A stretch of DNA of 64,000 nucleotides from JALYUA01 sp039933215. GTDB lineage: Bacteria > Acidobacteriota > Thermoanaerobaculia > UBA5066 > Gp7-AA6. Below the pieces are notes generated by a model. The model saw only the letters and a list, made by a program, of their open reading frames with translations, made no database searches and was not told the origin of the DNA. Shown here one piece after another: positions 42,320 through 52,224 of this stretch; within the stretch, counting starts at the first letter, position 1; each line of letters begins with the position of its first letter. Where the stretch lies: the NCBI GenBank assembly GCA_039933215.1, contig JBDTOO010000002.1, positions 1 to 64,000 on the forward strand, read 5' to 3'. A program made the translations under genes and the position numbers.

Positions 42320-42862
42320 TCACATCATTCCCAGCTGGAGCTTGGCCGCGTCCGACATCATGCTCATGTTCCAGGGCGGGTCGAAGAGAACCTGGACTTC
42401 CGCCTCGTCGATGCCCGGGACGGCGAGAAGCTTCGCCTTGATGTCGTCCTTCAGCACGTCGCCCATTCCGCATCCCGGAGCGGTGAGTGTGAAGCTCACG
42501 TCCGCCTTGCCGCCGCCTTCCGTGCGGGGGACGACCTCGCACTTGTAGACGAGTCCGAGGTCGACGATGTTGACGGGGATCTCCGGGTCGTAGCAGGTGC
42601 GCAGCTGGTCCCAGGCGAGCTCCTCGACGGTCCGTCCGGACGCGGCCGCGGCGTCGAGAGACCCGACCTCCTCGCCGATGGCGTCGGCGTCCTTCCCGTC
42701 GACGCGCGCCATGTACCCGTAGGGCGTCAGGATCGTGTAGCTGCCCCCGAGCGACTGCGTGATGGCGACCGACGATCCCTCGGGGATGCGGATCTTCATC
42801 CCGCTCGGAATCTCCGTTGCCTCGATCTCACGGGTGGTGGTGGCTTCTTTCTGCATGCGCAT
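42320..42862 (-). CDS. sufT: SufT / MIP18-type Fe-S maturation factor
   Basis: A 180-residue protein. N-terminal beta domain (residues ~15-65, IRIPEGSSVAITQSLGGSYT), then the DUF59/MIP18 domain with CYDPEIPVNIVDLGLVY (~88-104) and LTAPGCGMGDVL (~125-136), whose Cys is the conserved cluster-handling residue. SufT helps deliver Fe-S clusters to target proteins. AGGAG precedes the ATG at 42862. Lies between sufU and the Rrf2 regulator in the operon. Confidence 0.93.
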   Translation of the reverse strand: MRMQKEATTTREIEATEIPSGMKIRIPEGSSVAITQSLGGSYTILTPYGYMARVDGKDADAIGEEVGSLDAAAASGRTVEELAWDQLRTCYDPEIPVNIVDLGLVYKCEVVPRTEGGGKADVSFTLTAPGCGMGDVLKDDIKAKLLAVPGIDEAEVQVLFDPPWNMSMMSDAAKLQLGMM

Positions 42863-42883
42863 GGACGGATCTCCTGGTGGTTC

Positions 42884-43402
42884 TCAACAGACCTTGGGCG
42901 GATCGGGGACAGAGGCCGGCTCTTCGCGAGGCGACGCCTCGGCGCCCGCTTCGGTCGAAATCGTGCGCGCCTCGCCATTCAGGGCGGAGCGCATCGTGTG
43001 CCACGGCAGCGTCGCGCACTTGATGCGAACGGGATACTCGCGGACGCCGGAGAAGACCTCGAGCTTGCCAAGTTCGGGCGCGTCGGCCGGCGCGTTCGAC
43101 TGGCCCGTGATGAGGTCGTGGAATCTCTGGAAGAGCGCCTCGGCCTCGGGCCGGCTCTTGCCCTTGAGGCTCTCCGTCATCATCGAGGCGGAGGCGGTCG
43201 AGATCGCGCAGCCGGCACCCTGGAAGGCGATGTCGCGGACGACGTCCCCCTCGAGCTGCAGGAAGACGGTCTCCCGGTCGCCGCAGAGCGGGTTGTAGCC
43301 CTCGGCCTGGCGGTTGGCCGTCTCGAGCTCGCGGAAGTTCCGCGGCCGCTTGCCGTGGTCGAGGATCACTTCCTGGTACAGGTCGCGAAGGTCGGAGGAC
43401 AT
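42884..43402 (-). CDS. sufU: SufU-type cysteine-sulfur relay protein
   Basis: A 172-residue SufU/NifU-N protein. It takes the persulfide from SufS. The zinc and sulfur-accepting residues are visible: NPLCGD (Cys ~40), AGCAISTASASMM (Cys ~66) and RIKCATLPWH (Cys ~127). The ATG at 43402 lies two bases after the sufS TGA, so translation is coupled. The last ~30 residues (ISTEAGAEASPREEPASV) are a low-complexity extension absent from typical homologs of ~145 residues. Confidence 0.95.
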   Translation of the reverse strand: MSSDLRDLYQEVILDHGKRPRNFRELETANRQAEGYNPLCGDRETVFLQLEGDVVRDIAFQGAGCAISTASASMMTESLKGKSRPEAEALFQRFHDLITGQSNAPADAPELGKLEVFSGVREYPVRIKCATLPWHTMRSALNGEARTISTEAGAEASPREEPASVPDPPKVC

Positions 43403-43404
43403 GG

Positions 43405-44679
43405 TCAGCAGAACATCCGGCGGACTTCGTGGATGCCGTCCACGAGCGCGTCCACTTCGGCCACGGTGTTGTAGAGCCCGAACGAGGCCCGGGCCGTCGC
43501 CGGGATGCCGAAGAAGTCCATGACCGGCTGGGCGCAGTGGTGGCCCGTGCGCACGGCGATCCCCGCGCGGTCGAGGACCGTTCCGATGTCGTGGGGATGG
43601 ACGCAGTCCATCGTGAACGAGAGGACGGCGGCCTTGTGCGCCGCGGTGCCAATCAACCGGACGCCCGGGATGGCGCCGATGGCCGCGGTCGCCCGGGCGA
43701 GGAGCTCGTCTTCGTGCGCGGCGATGCGCTCGATGCCGAGCGCGCCCACGTAGTCGATCGCGGCGGCGAGGCCGATGGCCCCGGCGATGTTTGGTGTCCC
43801 CGCCTCGAACTTGTACGGGAGGACGTTGTAAGTCGTCTTCTCGAACGTGACCGAGCTGATCATGTCCCCGCCGCCCTGCCAGGGCGGCATCGCCTCGAGC
43901 CGCTCGGCCCGGCCCCAGAGCACCCCGACGCCGGAGGGCCCGTAGAGCTTGTGGCCGGAGAACGCGTAGAAGTCGCATCCGAGCTCCCGCACGTCGACCG
44001 GCAGGCGCGAGACCGCCTGGGCGCCGTCGACTAAGAGCGGAACGCCCCTCGAGTGTGCGATCGCGGCGATCTCGCGGATCGGGAGGATCGTTCCGAGCGC
44101 GTTCGAGACGTGGGCGACGGAGACGATGCGCGTGCGGTCGTTCACCAGGGACTTCAAACCCTCGAGTGAGACCTCGCCCCTCGCGTCGATCGGGGCGACG
44201 CGAAGCCGGGCGCCCTTCTCCTCGCAGAGCATCTGCCAGGGGACGATGTTCGAGTGGTGCTCGAGCGCCGTGATCAAGACCTCATCCCCCGCGCCCACAT
44301 GCTGGCGTCCCCAGGTCTGCGCGACGAGATTGATCGCCTCGGTCGTTCCGCGGGTGAAGATCACCTCGCGCGCGTCGGCCGCGTGGATCAGGCCCCGCAC
44401 CGACTCCCGGGCGGCCTCGTACGCCTCCGTCGACTCGACGGAGAGGAGATGCACCCCCCGGTGGATGTTCGCGTAATAGCGCTCGTAGACGTCGCTCTCC
44501 GCGTCGATGACCGAGCGCGGCTTCTGCGTCGTGGCGGCGTTGTCGAGATAGACGAGCGGCTTGCCGTGGACCGTACGGCCGAGGATCGGGAAATCGCGGC
44601 GGATCGCCTCGACGTCGTAAGCGGGGGCGGACACCGCCTGGGCGGGGACGGGCTCGGCGACCGTGCGGGCGCGGCTCAC
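43405..44679 (-). CDS. sufS: Cysteine desulfurase SufS
   Basis: A 424-residue PLP enzyme that takes sulfur from cysteine for Fe-S assembly. Landmarks: VYLDNAATTQKP (~44), EHHSNIVPWQ (~138), DGAQAVSRLPVDV (~220), FSGHKLYGPSGVGVLWG with the PLP Lys (~243) and the active-site Cys in RTGHHCAQP (~380). GTG at 44679 overlaps the sufD stop (GTGA). An N-terminal extension of ~20 Ala/Val-rich residues precedes the usual start. Confidence 0.95.
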   Translation of the reverse strand: MSRARTVAEPVPAQAVSAPAYDVEAIRRDFPILGRTVHGKPLVYLDNAATTQKPRSVIDAESDVYERYYANIHRGVHLLSVESTEAYEAARESVRGLIHAADAREVIFTRGTTEAINLVAQTWGRQHVGAGDEVLITALEHHSNIVPWQMLCEEKGARLRVAPIDARGEVSLEGLKSLVNDRTRIVSVAHVSNALGTILPIREIAAIAHSRGVPLLVDGAQAVSRLPVDVRELGCDFYAFSGHKLYGPSGVGVLWGRAERLEAMPPWQGGGDMISSVTFEKTTYNVLPYKFEAGTPNIAGAIGLAAAIDYVGALGIERIAAHEDELLARATAAIGAIPGVRLIGTAAHKAAVLSFTMDCVHPHDIGTVLDRAGIAVRTGHHCAQPVMDFFGIPATARASFGLYNTVAEVDALVDGIHEVRRMFC

Positions 44680-46010
44680 GGCCGTTCTCCGCCGGAAGTA
44701 TTGGAACCGGGCAGCCGCAGTCCGAGCGCCGCCTCGACGCCCGCGCGGATCGCCGGGATCTCGATGCGGCGCGCCACGTCCTCGGCAAACGCCCAGGTGA
44801 GCAGCGCCCGCGCGTCCTCTTCCCCGATTCCCCGGGAGCGAAGGTAGAAGAGCGCGTTCGCGTCCATCTGCCCGATCGTCGAGCCGTGCTTGCACTTGAC
44901 GTCGTCCGCGTGGATCTCGAGAGCCGGAGTCGAGTTGACGAGCGCTTCGCGGGAGAGGAGCAGGTTCCGGTTCGTCTGGATGGCGTCCGTCTTCTGCGCG
45001 TCCTCGCGCACGAGGATCGTGCCGTGGAAGACGCCGCGCGAGCGGCCGTCCAGGATGCCTTTGTAGAGCTCGCGGCTCGAGCCGTGAGGCTTCGCGTGGT
45101 CGATCGTCGTGTGGTTGTCGAGGTGCTGCGCTCCGCCGCCGACGAAGAGGCCGTTCAAGACGCACTCGGCGCCTTCGCCGTCGACCAGCGCCCGGATGTC
45201 CGTCCGCGCGAGCGCCCCTCCGAGGGCGATGTTGTGGGACGTGAACCGGCTCGACCGTCCCTGCCGCGCGGCGATCGTGTGGACGTGGAACGCGCTCGTA
45301 GACTCCCGCTGCACCTTGTAGTGCTCGAGCGCCGCGTCGTCCGCGACGAAGATCTCGGTGACGGCGTTCGTCAGGGAGATCCCGTCGCCCGCGTAGGTCT
45401 CGACGACCGACGCATCCGAACCGCTCTCGGCGACGATCAGATTGCGCGGGTGCGACATGGTCGGCGGGCCGGGCGCGTCCGACACGAAGAAGAGGTGGAT
45501 CGGCTCCGCGGGCCGGGCGCCCTTGCGGACGCGCAGAAACACGCCGTCCTCGAAGAACGCCGTGTTCCAGGCGCCGAAGGAGCCGGCGGCGTGCGGCGTC
45601 TCCCGGCCGAGCCAGGGCTGAAGCCAGTCGGGATGGTCGCGGAGGACCGTCGCGAGATCGTGGAGATCGATCCCCTCGGGGAGCGCGGAGCGCTCCGAGG
45701 AGAGGGGCGCCGAAAAGCGCCCGTTGACGAAGACGAGCCGGACCGGTTCCGACAGGTCCATGGGCAGCGGCAGAGGACGGCGGGAGGGGACGGCGGCGGG
45801 CGGCTCCCAGGAGATGCGCGCGATCGGCGCCGCGCTCGTGTACTTCCAGCTCTCGTCGTGCGGCGAGGGGAAGCCCGCCTCCTGGAAGTGGGCGAAGCCT
45901 TCTCGACGCAGCGCGAGGAGCCAGGAAGGCTCACCCTTTGCGCGCCGCTCCACTTCCGCGAACGCGGCGGCGTACAGATCCGTCTCGGGGACCAGGGCGG
46001 GGGAGGGCAT
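44676..46010 (-). CDS. sufD: Fe-S scaffold subunit SufD
   Basis: A 444-residue SufD, partner of SufB in the SufBC2D scaffold. Family core: SWKYTSAAPIARISWEPP (~52), LIVAESGSDASVVETYAG (~188), FVGGGAQHLDNHTTIDHAKP (~293), HADDVKCKHGSTIGQMDANA (~370). The conserved late His in the CKHGST region is present. Its ATG (46010) abuts the sufC TAG with no gap. Confidence 0.95.
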   Translation of the reverse strand: MPSPALVPETDLYAAAFAEVERRAKGEPSWLLALRREGFAHFQEAGFPSPHDESWKYTSAAPIARISWEPPAAVPSRRPLPLPMDLSEPVRLVFVNGRFSAPLSSERSALPEGIDLHDLATVLRDHPDWLQPWLGRETPHAAGSFGAWNTAFFEDGVFLRVRKGARPAEPIHLFFVSDAPGPPTMSHPRNLIVAESGSDASVVETYAGDGISLTNAVTEIFVADDAALEHYKVQRESTSAFHVHTIAARQGRSSRFTSHNIALGGALARTDIRALVDGEGAECVLNGLFVGGGAQHLDNHTTIDHAKPHGSSRELYKGILDGRSRGVFHGTILVREDAQKTDAIQTNRNLLLSREALVNSTPALEIHADDVKCKHGSTIGQMDANALFYLRSRGIGEEDARALLTWAFAEDVARRIEIPAIRAGVEAALGLRLPGSNTSGGERP

Positions 46011-46817
<807 letters not shown>

Positions 46818-46860
46818 CGGATTCCGCTCCGTTTCCGGTGTTTCTTTCTTCGTCGCTGAC

Positions 46861-46892
46861 GGTCAGCCGGTCAGCCGGTCAGCCGGTCAGCC
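46861..46892. repeat. Tandem 8-mer repeat between sufB and sufC
   Basis: GGTCAGCC repeated four times exactly, with a fifth degenerate unit (GGTTCAGG). It lies 44 bases upstream of the sufC start, inside the transcript. Confidence 0.9.
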
Positions 46893-46918
46893 GGTTCAGG
46901 CGATCAGCGATCAACCGG

Positions 46919-48367
<1,449 letters not shown>

Positions 48368-48387
48368 CGGTACTCCTCGGAGACTGG

Positions 48388-48416
48388 AAGATATGCAATC
48401 TGTACGGTATTGTCAA
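48388..48416 (-). promoter_or_regulatory. Promoter and candidate Rrf2 operator of the suf operon
   Basis: On the minus strand TTGACA (48416-48411), a 17-base spacer and TATCTT (48393-48388) form a good sigma-70 promoter, placing the transcript start about 14 bases before the sufB ATG. A dyad CAAT-N9-ATTG (48396-48412) covers the spacer and is a candidate site for the operon's Rrf2 regulator. Confidence 0.7.
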
Positions 48417-48452
48417 CTTTACGCAGGCCACTAAGCCACTGATTCTAAAAAC

Positions 48453-48480
48453 GAAACGCCCGCCGAAAGGCGGGCGTTTC
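48453..48480 (-). terminator. Intrinsic terminator of the FecR/DUF6600-type gene
   Basis: GAAACGCCCGCC, loop GAAA, GGCGGGCGTTTC: twelve perfect pairs. On the minus strand it is followed by GTTTTTAG and lies 17 bases past the stop at 48498. It separates this gene from the suf promoter. Confidence 0.9.
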
Positions 48481-48497
48481 CCGGTTACAGCCGGGGA

Positions 48498-50984
48498 TCA
48501 ATCCTTGCGCCCGCGCTCGTCCTTCTGATTCGGGTCGGGTGTCGCCTTCTTCGCGGGGGGCTTCTGCCCCTTTTCGCGCGGCTCAGGAGCCACTCGACCC
48601 CGCTCGGGCGGAGCGGGAGGCGGAGGCGGAGGCGCCGCGGCGGGAGCCGCGGGAGCCGCCGCCGGGCCGCGGGGCACGTTGGTCTTCGGACTGCGCGGGT
48701 CGTCGCGCACGGGCGGCGGAGGCGCCGCTTCGCGCATGCGGGCGGGAGGCGCGGCGCGCTCCGCGGTGGGAGCGGGAGGGGGAGGCGGCGCGGGAGTGGG
48801 CGCCTGGCGCACCTCGCGCTGGCGCGACGGCGGGACCGCCGCGTCGTTGTTCGAGGATGCGGGCCGCTCCCGAGGCGCGTCCGTGCGGCCGCGATCGCGA
48901 GGCGGAGCGACCGGCGCCGGGGGCGCAGCCGGCGCGGCCGCCGGGACAGGAGTCGGGGCCGTTGCGTAGGGACGCTTGTCCTCGGGGCGCGCGCGACGGT
49001 TCATATCGAGCGGGTTGGCCGCGGTCGGTCTTGCGGCGGGGACATCCGCGGGACGCTCCCGCTCGACTGTGCGCGGGGCGCCAACGGGCGGCTGGGCCGG
49101 AGGAGGCGGTTGCGCCGGGGGAGGCGGCTGCACGGGGGGAGGCGCGGGCGCGGGCACGCCCGGCGCCGGACGGCTCGTCTCGAGCGGAGCGCGGCCCCGC
49201 GGCGCGGGCTGACCGACGGGGGGAGCGTTGCGCGGAGCGGCCGGGGGCTCGGGGCGAATGGATCCGGGCGCCGGCGGCGCGGGGGCGGGGGGGGCGGCCA
49301 CGGGCGCGGGAGCCGCGAGGGGACGCTCGATGGTCGCGAGCGGGCGGCCGCGGGGAGCCTGGACCGGCACCGGCACGGGCGCCGGGACGGCCGCCTTCGG
49401 AGCGCCGGGGTTGACCGCAGAAGCGTTCGGCGAGGCTTCGCGGCCGCGCGTCAGAGTCATGCGGCCTGGTTCCCTGATGACGGGCCGGATCGCGACGGCG
49501 GCGGGCGCCTTTCGCTGTTCGACGATCCGGGCGGCCTCGGCGGGCGAAACCGGCGAGCCGTTGTTCTGCCGGATCGCGTCGACTTTGCTCGCGAAGGAGG
49601 GCGGCGGCGGCGGCGGCGCGATGCGAGCGACGACCGGACGGTTCACGATGAGGGCGGGCGGCCGCGGAGGCGCGGGAAGACCCGTCCGAGCGGCGACCCG
49701 AAGTGAGGCGGTCGTCGGAACGAAAGGCAGCGCACCCCGGATGACGGGCGCGCTCACGACCTGGCGGAGGACGCTGCGGTCCGTGACCGCGTTACGCGCC
49801 ACGAGACCGCCCGAAACGAACACGTTCTGATTGACCACGGTGACGTGGTCGCGATTCCCGTATCGGAAATCGCCTCGCGTGTCGGCTCGTCGAGACCGCG
49901 AGCCCCACCAGGGAACGTACGGATCGCGAGGCGCGAGCGGAAACCAGCCGACGAATCCGCTGCCGCCGCTCCCGAGCGAAACGGAGAATCCCGGACCGCC
50001 GCCGACGAAGCCGACGAGCGCGGGGGAGTAGCGAACGTTTCGGACGGTGCGCGCCTCGGGAACCCAGTACCAGCGGGACGAGGTGTTGACCCAACGACCG
50101 TAGTGATACGGGGCCCAGCCCCAGGGCTCCGAAGAGACCCAGGTCCAGCCCCAGGGGTCCTGCCAGATCCAGTGCCCGGTTCGGTAGGGAGCCCATTCGG
50201 CGTCCACGGAGATCGGAGACCAGACCCGACCGTATTCCGGAAGCTCGTCCCAACGGCCGTAGGCGTCGAGATCCGAGACGCCCACGATGTCGGCGCTGAC
50301 GTACTGGACGGACTGTGACCGGCTGGCACGGCTTCGCCGGGATGCGACCCATCGGTCAAACGCATCCGACGCGGAGAGGGCGAAGACGTCGTAACGCGGA
50401 TCGTCGAGTCCGTCGATCGCCATCTCGTCACCGGCAGAGAGAGGGATCTGTCCTCCTCCGGCCGCGACGGTGGCTTCTCCTCGATTCACTCGCACCCGTG
50501 TGTTCCCGTCGGGATCGACGTCGACGCGGTAGTCGCCGGCCCGGTCGAAGGTGATCGCGGCGTTCGGGGTGTCGACTTCGAAGATCTCGTCCTGCGCGAG
50601 CTGCCGGAGCTGGAAGGCCGCCGTGCCGCTGGACAGGGAGAGCTGTTTCGTGTCGTCGGTCAGGTTCAGCGCGGCGAGATCGGTGTCGGCGGCGAGGCGC
50701 ACGAAGGCTCCGCCATGGATCTGCAGCTCGGCGCGGCCGCCCCGCCCCGAGTACAGGCGGTCGCCGATGGTGAGCGGGACGTTCACGGCCGCCGACTGCC
50801 AGTCGTCGGGCTCGTCGCCGCGGGCGTAGGAGACCGGACCGGTGAGATAGGAAACCCGGGCGACCGTCTGGCGGATATCGTCGGCGACGGGCGCGTCGCG
50901 GTACTGGCCCTGCGCGGGCGGCCCGGTGAAGAGCCCCACGGCCACAATCGCGAGCGTCATCGACCATCTTGTTCTCTGTGACAT
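48498..50984 (-). CDS. FecR/DUF6600-type exported protein with Pro-rich tail
   Basis: An 828-residue exported protein. Signal peptide (1-26, ending PAQGQ); FecR-type beta domain (~45-200: VSYLTGPVSYARGD, FEVDTPNAAITFDRAGDYRV); a Trp/Tyr-rich domain of the DUF6600 type (~240-400: WAPYRTGHWIWQDPWGWTWV, WGWAPYHYGRWV); and a ~380-residue tail of Pro, Ala, Arg and Gln. It probably spans the periplasm or is surface exposed. Function unknown. Starts ATG 50984; monocistronic with its own terminator. Confidence 0.85.
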   Translation of the reverse strand: MSQRTRWSMTLAIVAVGLFTGPPAQGQYRDAPVADDIRQTVARVSYLTGPVSYARGDEPDDWQSAAVNVPLTIGDRLYSGRGGRAELQIHGGAFVRLAADTDLAALNLTDDTKQLSLSSGTAAFQLRQLAQDEIFEVDTPNAAITFDRAGDYRVDVDPDGNTRVRVNRGEATVAAGGGQIPLSAGDEMAIDGLDDPRYDVFALSASDAFDRWVASRRSRASRSQSVQYVSADIVGVSDLDAYGRWDELPEYGRVWSPISVDAEWAPYRTGHWIWQDPWGWTWVSSEPWGWAPYHYGRWVNTSSRWYWVPEARTVRNVRYSPALVGFVGGGPGFSVSLGSGGSGFVGWFPLAPRDPYVPWWGSRSRRADTRGDFRYGNRDHVTVVNQNVFVSGGLVARNAVTDRSVLRQVVSAPVIRGALPFVPTTASLRVAARTGLPAPPRPPALIVNRPVVARIAPPPPPPSFASKVDAIRQNNGSPVSPAEAARIVEQRKAPAAVAIRPVIREPGRMTLTRGREASPNASAVNPGAPKAAVPAPVPVPVQAPRGRPLATIERPLAAPAPVAAPPAPAPPAPGSIRPEPPAAPRNAPPVGQPAPRGRAPLETSRPAPGVPAPAPPPVQPPPPAQPPPPAQPPVGAPRTVERERPADVPAARPTAANPLDMNRRARPEDKRPYATAPTPVPAAAPAAPPAPVAPPRDRGRTDAPRERPASSNNDAAVPPSRQREVRQAPTPAPPPPPAPTAERAAPPARMREAAPPPPVRDDPRSPKTNVPRGPAAAPAAPAAAPPPPPPAPPERGRVAPEPREKGQKPPAKKATPDPNQKDERGRKD

Positions 50985-51092
50985 GTCTGCCTCCGGTTTC
51001 TGCCAGCCCTACTGCAACGATCATTCCCGAAGCTCAGTCGAGAAAGCCAGCGTCCGGGCCGGCTTTCGCAACCTTCCTCCGGATGCCGCACA

Positions 51093-51743
51093 ATGCGCAA
51101 ACCCATGCACGAGCGCGACATCCTGCATTTGGACGACGTCCGGCTCGCCCGCGCGAAAGCGATCCAGACCGTGCAGCACGCGGTGGTCGCCCTCACCATG
51201 GCCGCATCCGGGTACACGGCGCTCTCCCGCGGGGACGGCTCGCACCGCTGGATCGCGATCCTCGAGATCGCCGCCGCCGCCGCCCTCTTCGTGTCGATCG
51301 CGATCGCGCGGCGGCACTACGTGCGCGGCTCGCACGCCCGTTTCGGATGGATCGAGATCGCGAGCGGCACGCTCCTGATCGTCGAGGGCCTGACGAAACA
51401 ACACCACGCCGGCCGATGGCTGCGCGCGAGCTACGTGTCTGGATTCGTGGTCATCATGATCGGAGTCTTCGAAGCGCGCCTCTCCAGCCACCGCCGAGGC
51501 CGCCGCTCCCTGGAAGCAACAGAAGACAGGCTCCGAGTCCGCCTGGGCCCCTTCCAGGGTTTCCATCTCCCCTGGACAGAAATCCAGAGAGCCACCCGAG
51601 ACGAGAAGCGCTACACCTTCGAAAACCAGGACGGAAAAAAGAAATCCATCCGCCTCAACCGCCTCCGAAACAAAGAAGCGGCGATCGCCTGGCTCGACTC
51701 CCACCTCACCGAAAAAGAAATCCCCATAGAAACGGCAAGCTGA
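51093..51743 (+). CDS. Four-helix membrane protein with C-terminal PH-like domain
   Basis: A 216-residue protein with four hydrophobic helices (~27-43, 52-71, 82-100, 112-128) and a soluble C-terminal segment (~140-205: DRLRVRLGPFQGFHLPWTEI, KKKSIRLNRLRNKEAAIAWL) that resembles a small PH-like/bacterial PH fold. No family named with confidence. From about 51500 on, codon use shifts to A-ending codons (AGA, CCA, GAA), unlike the first half and the neighbours. Possible composite gene. Confidence 0.65.
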   Translation: MRKPMHERDILHLDDVRLARAKAIQTVQHAVVALTMAASGYTALSRGDGSHRWIAILEIAAAAALFVSIAIARRHYVRGSHARFGWIEIASGTLLIVEGLTKQHHAGRWLRASYVSGFVVIMIGVFEARLSSHRRGRRSLEATEDRLRVRLGPFQGFHLPWTEIQRATRDEKRYTFENQDGKKKSIRLNRLRNKEAAIAWLDSHLTEKEIPIETAS

Positions 51744-52224
51744 GGAGATTTCCCGCGGGCACAACTGGAACCCCTTAGGGCCTCCCCGCCAGCCGACTCC
51801 CAACAGGTCGAAATGCACGACTGACCCCAACAAGGTCCAACCCAAAAAGGTCGAAATGCAGGACTGACCCCGCGCTCCATAATGGCGAAATGCGTGCCTG
51901 ACCCCGCTCGCTCTCTCCGTTCCTCGTGCCCCGCGGAGCGAATCACCAAGCCGCGAGAGAACTCTCACCCTCCCCCCCCACCCCACCCCCCTTTCCGGAG
52001 CGAGCCTTCCGCCACAGTGGAGCCCGGGGCCGGCCGCTCCCGGAGGAGACCCTCGAAATCGGCGCACACCACCCTGGCGATCGAGAGACTCTGAAGCTGC
52101 GCCGATTTCGCGGAGGCGCGACTGCCACGTCCCTCGAGTCACCCCGAAAGTCGCGCCGTGTCTCCGCAGGGAGCGGCGGGCCCCGGGCGTCTCGCCCGCC
52201 ACAACCGCGCTCCACCCGTCGCGT
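51744..52224. other. Gene-free stretch with CTGACCCC repeats
   Basis: Holds three GAAATGC-N-CTGACCCC units (51807-51905), a run of C and CCCACCC at 51971-51993, and no credible coding frame. The section 52010-52200 has GC skew but no gene. Confidence 0.5.
51807..51905 (+). repeat. GTCGAAATGCACGACTGACCCC repeats (three copies)
   Basis: GTCGAAATGCACGACTGACC(CC) at 51807, GTCGAAATGCAGGACTGACC(CC) at 51850 and GGCGAAATGCGTGCCTGACC(CC) at 51884. The third unit is the same as 41304-41325 except at one position. The units face the same way and sit in the spacer after the membrane-protein gene. Confidence 0.8.
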
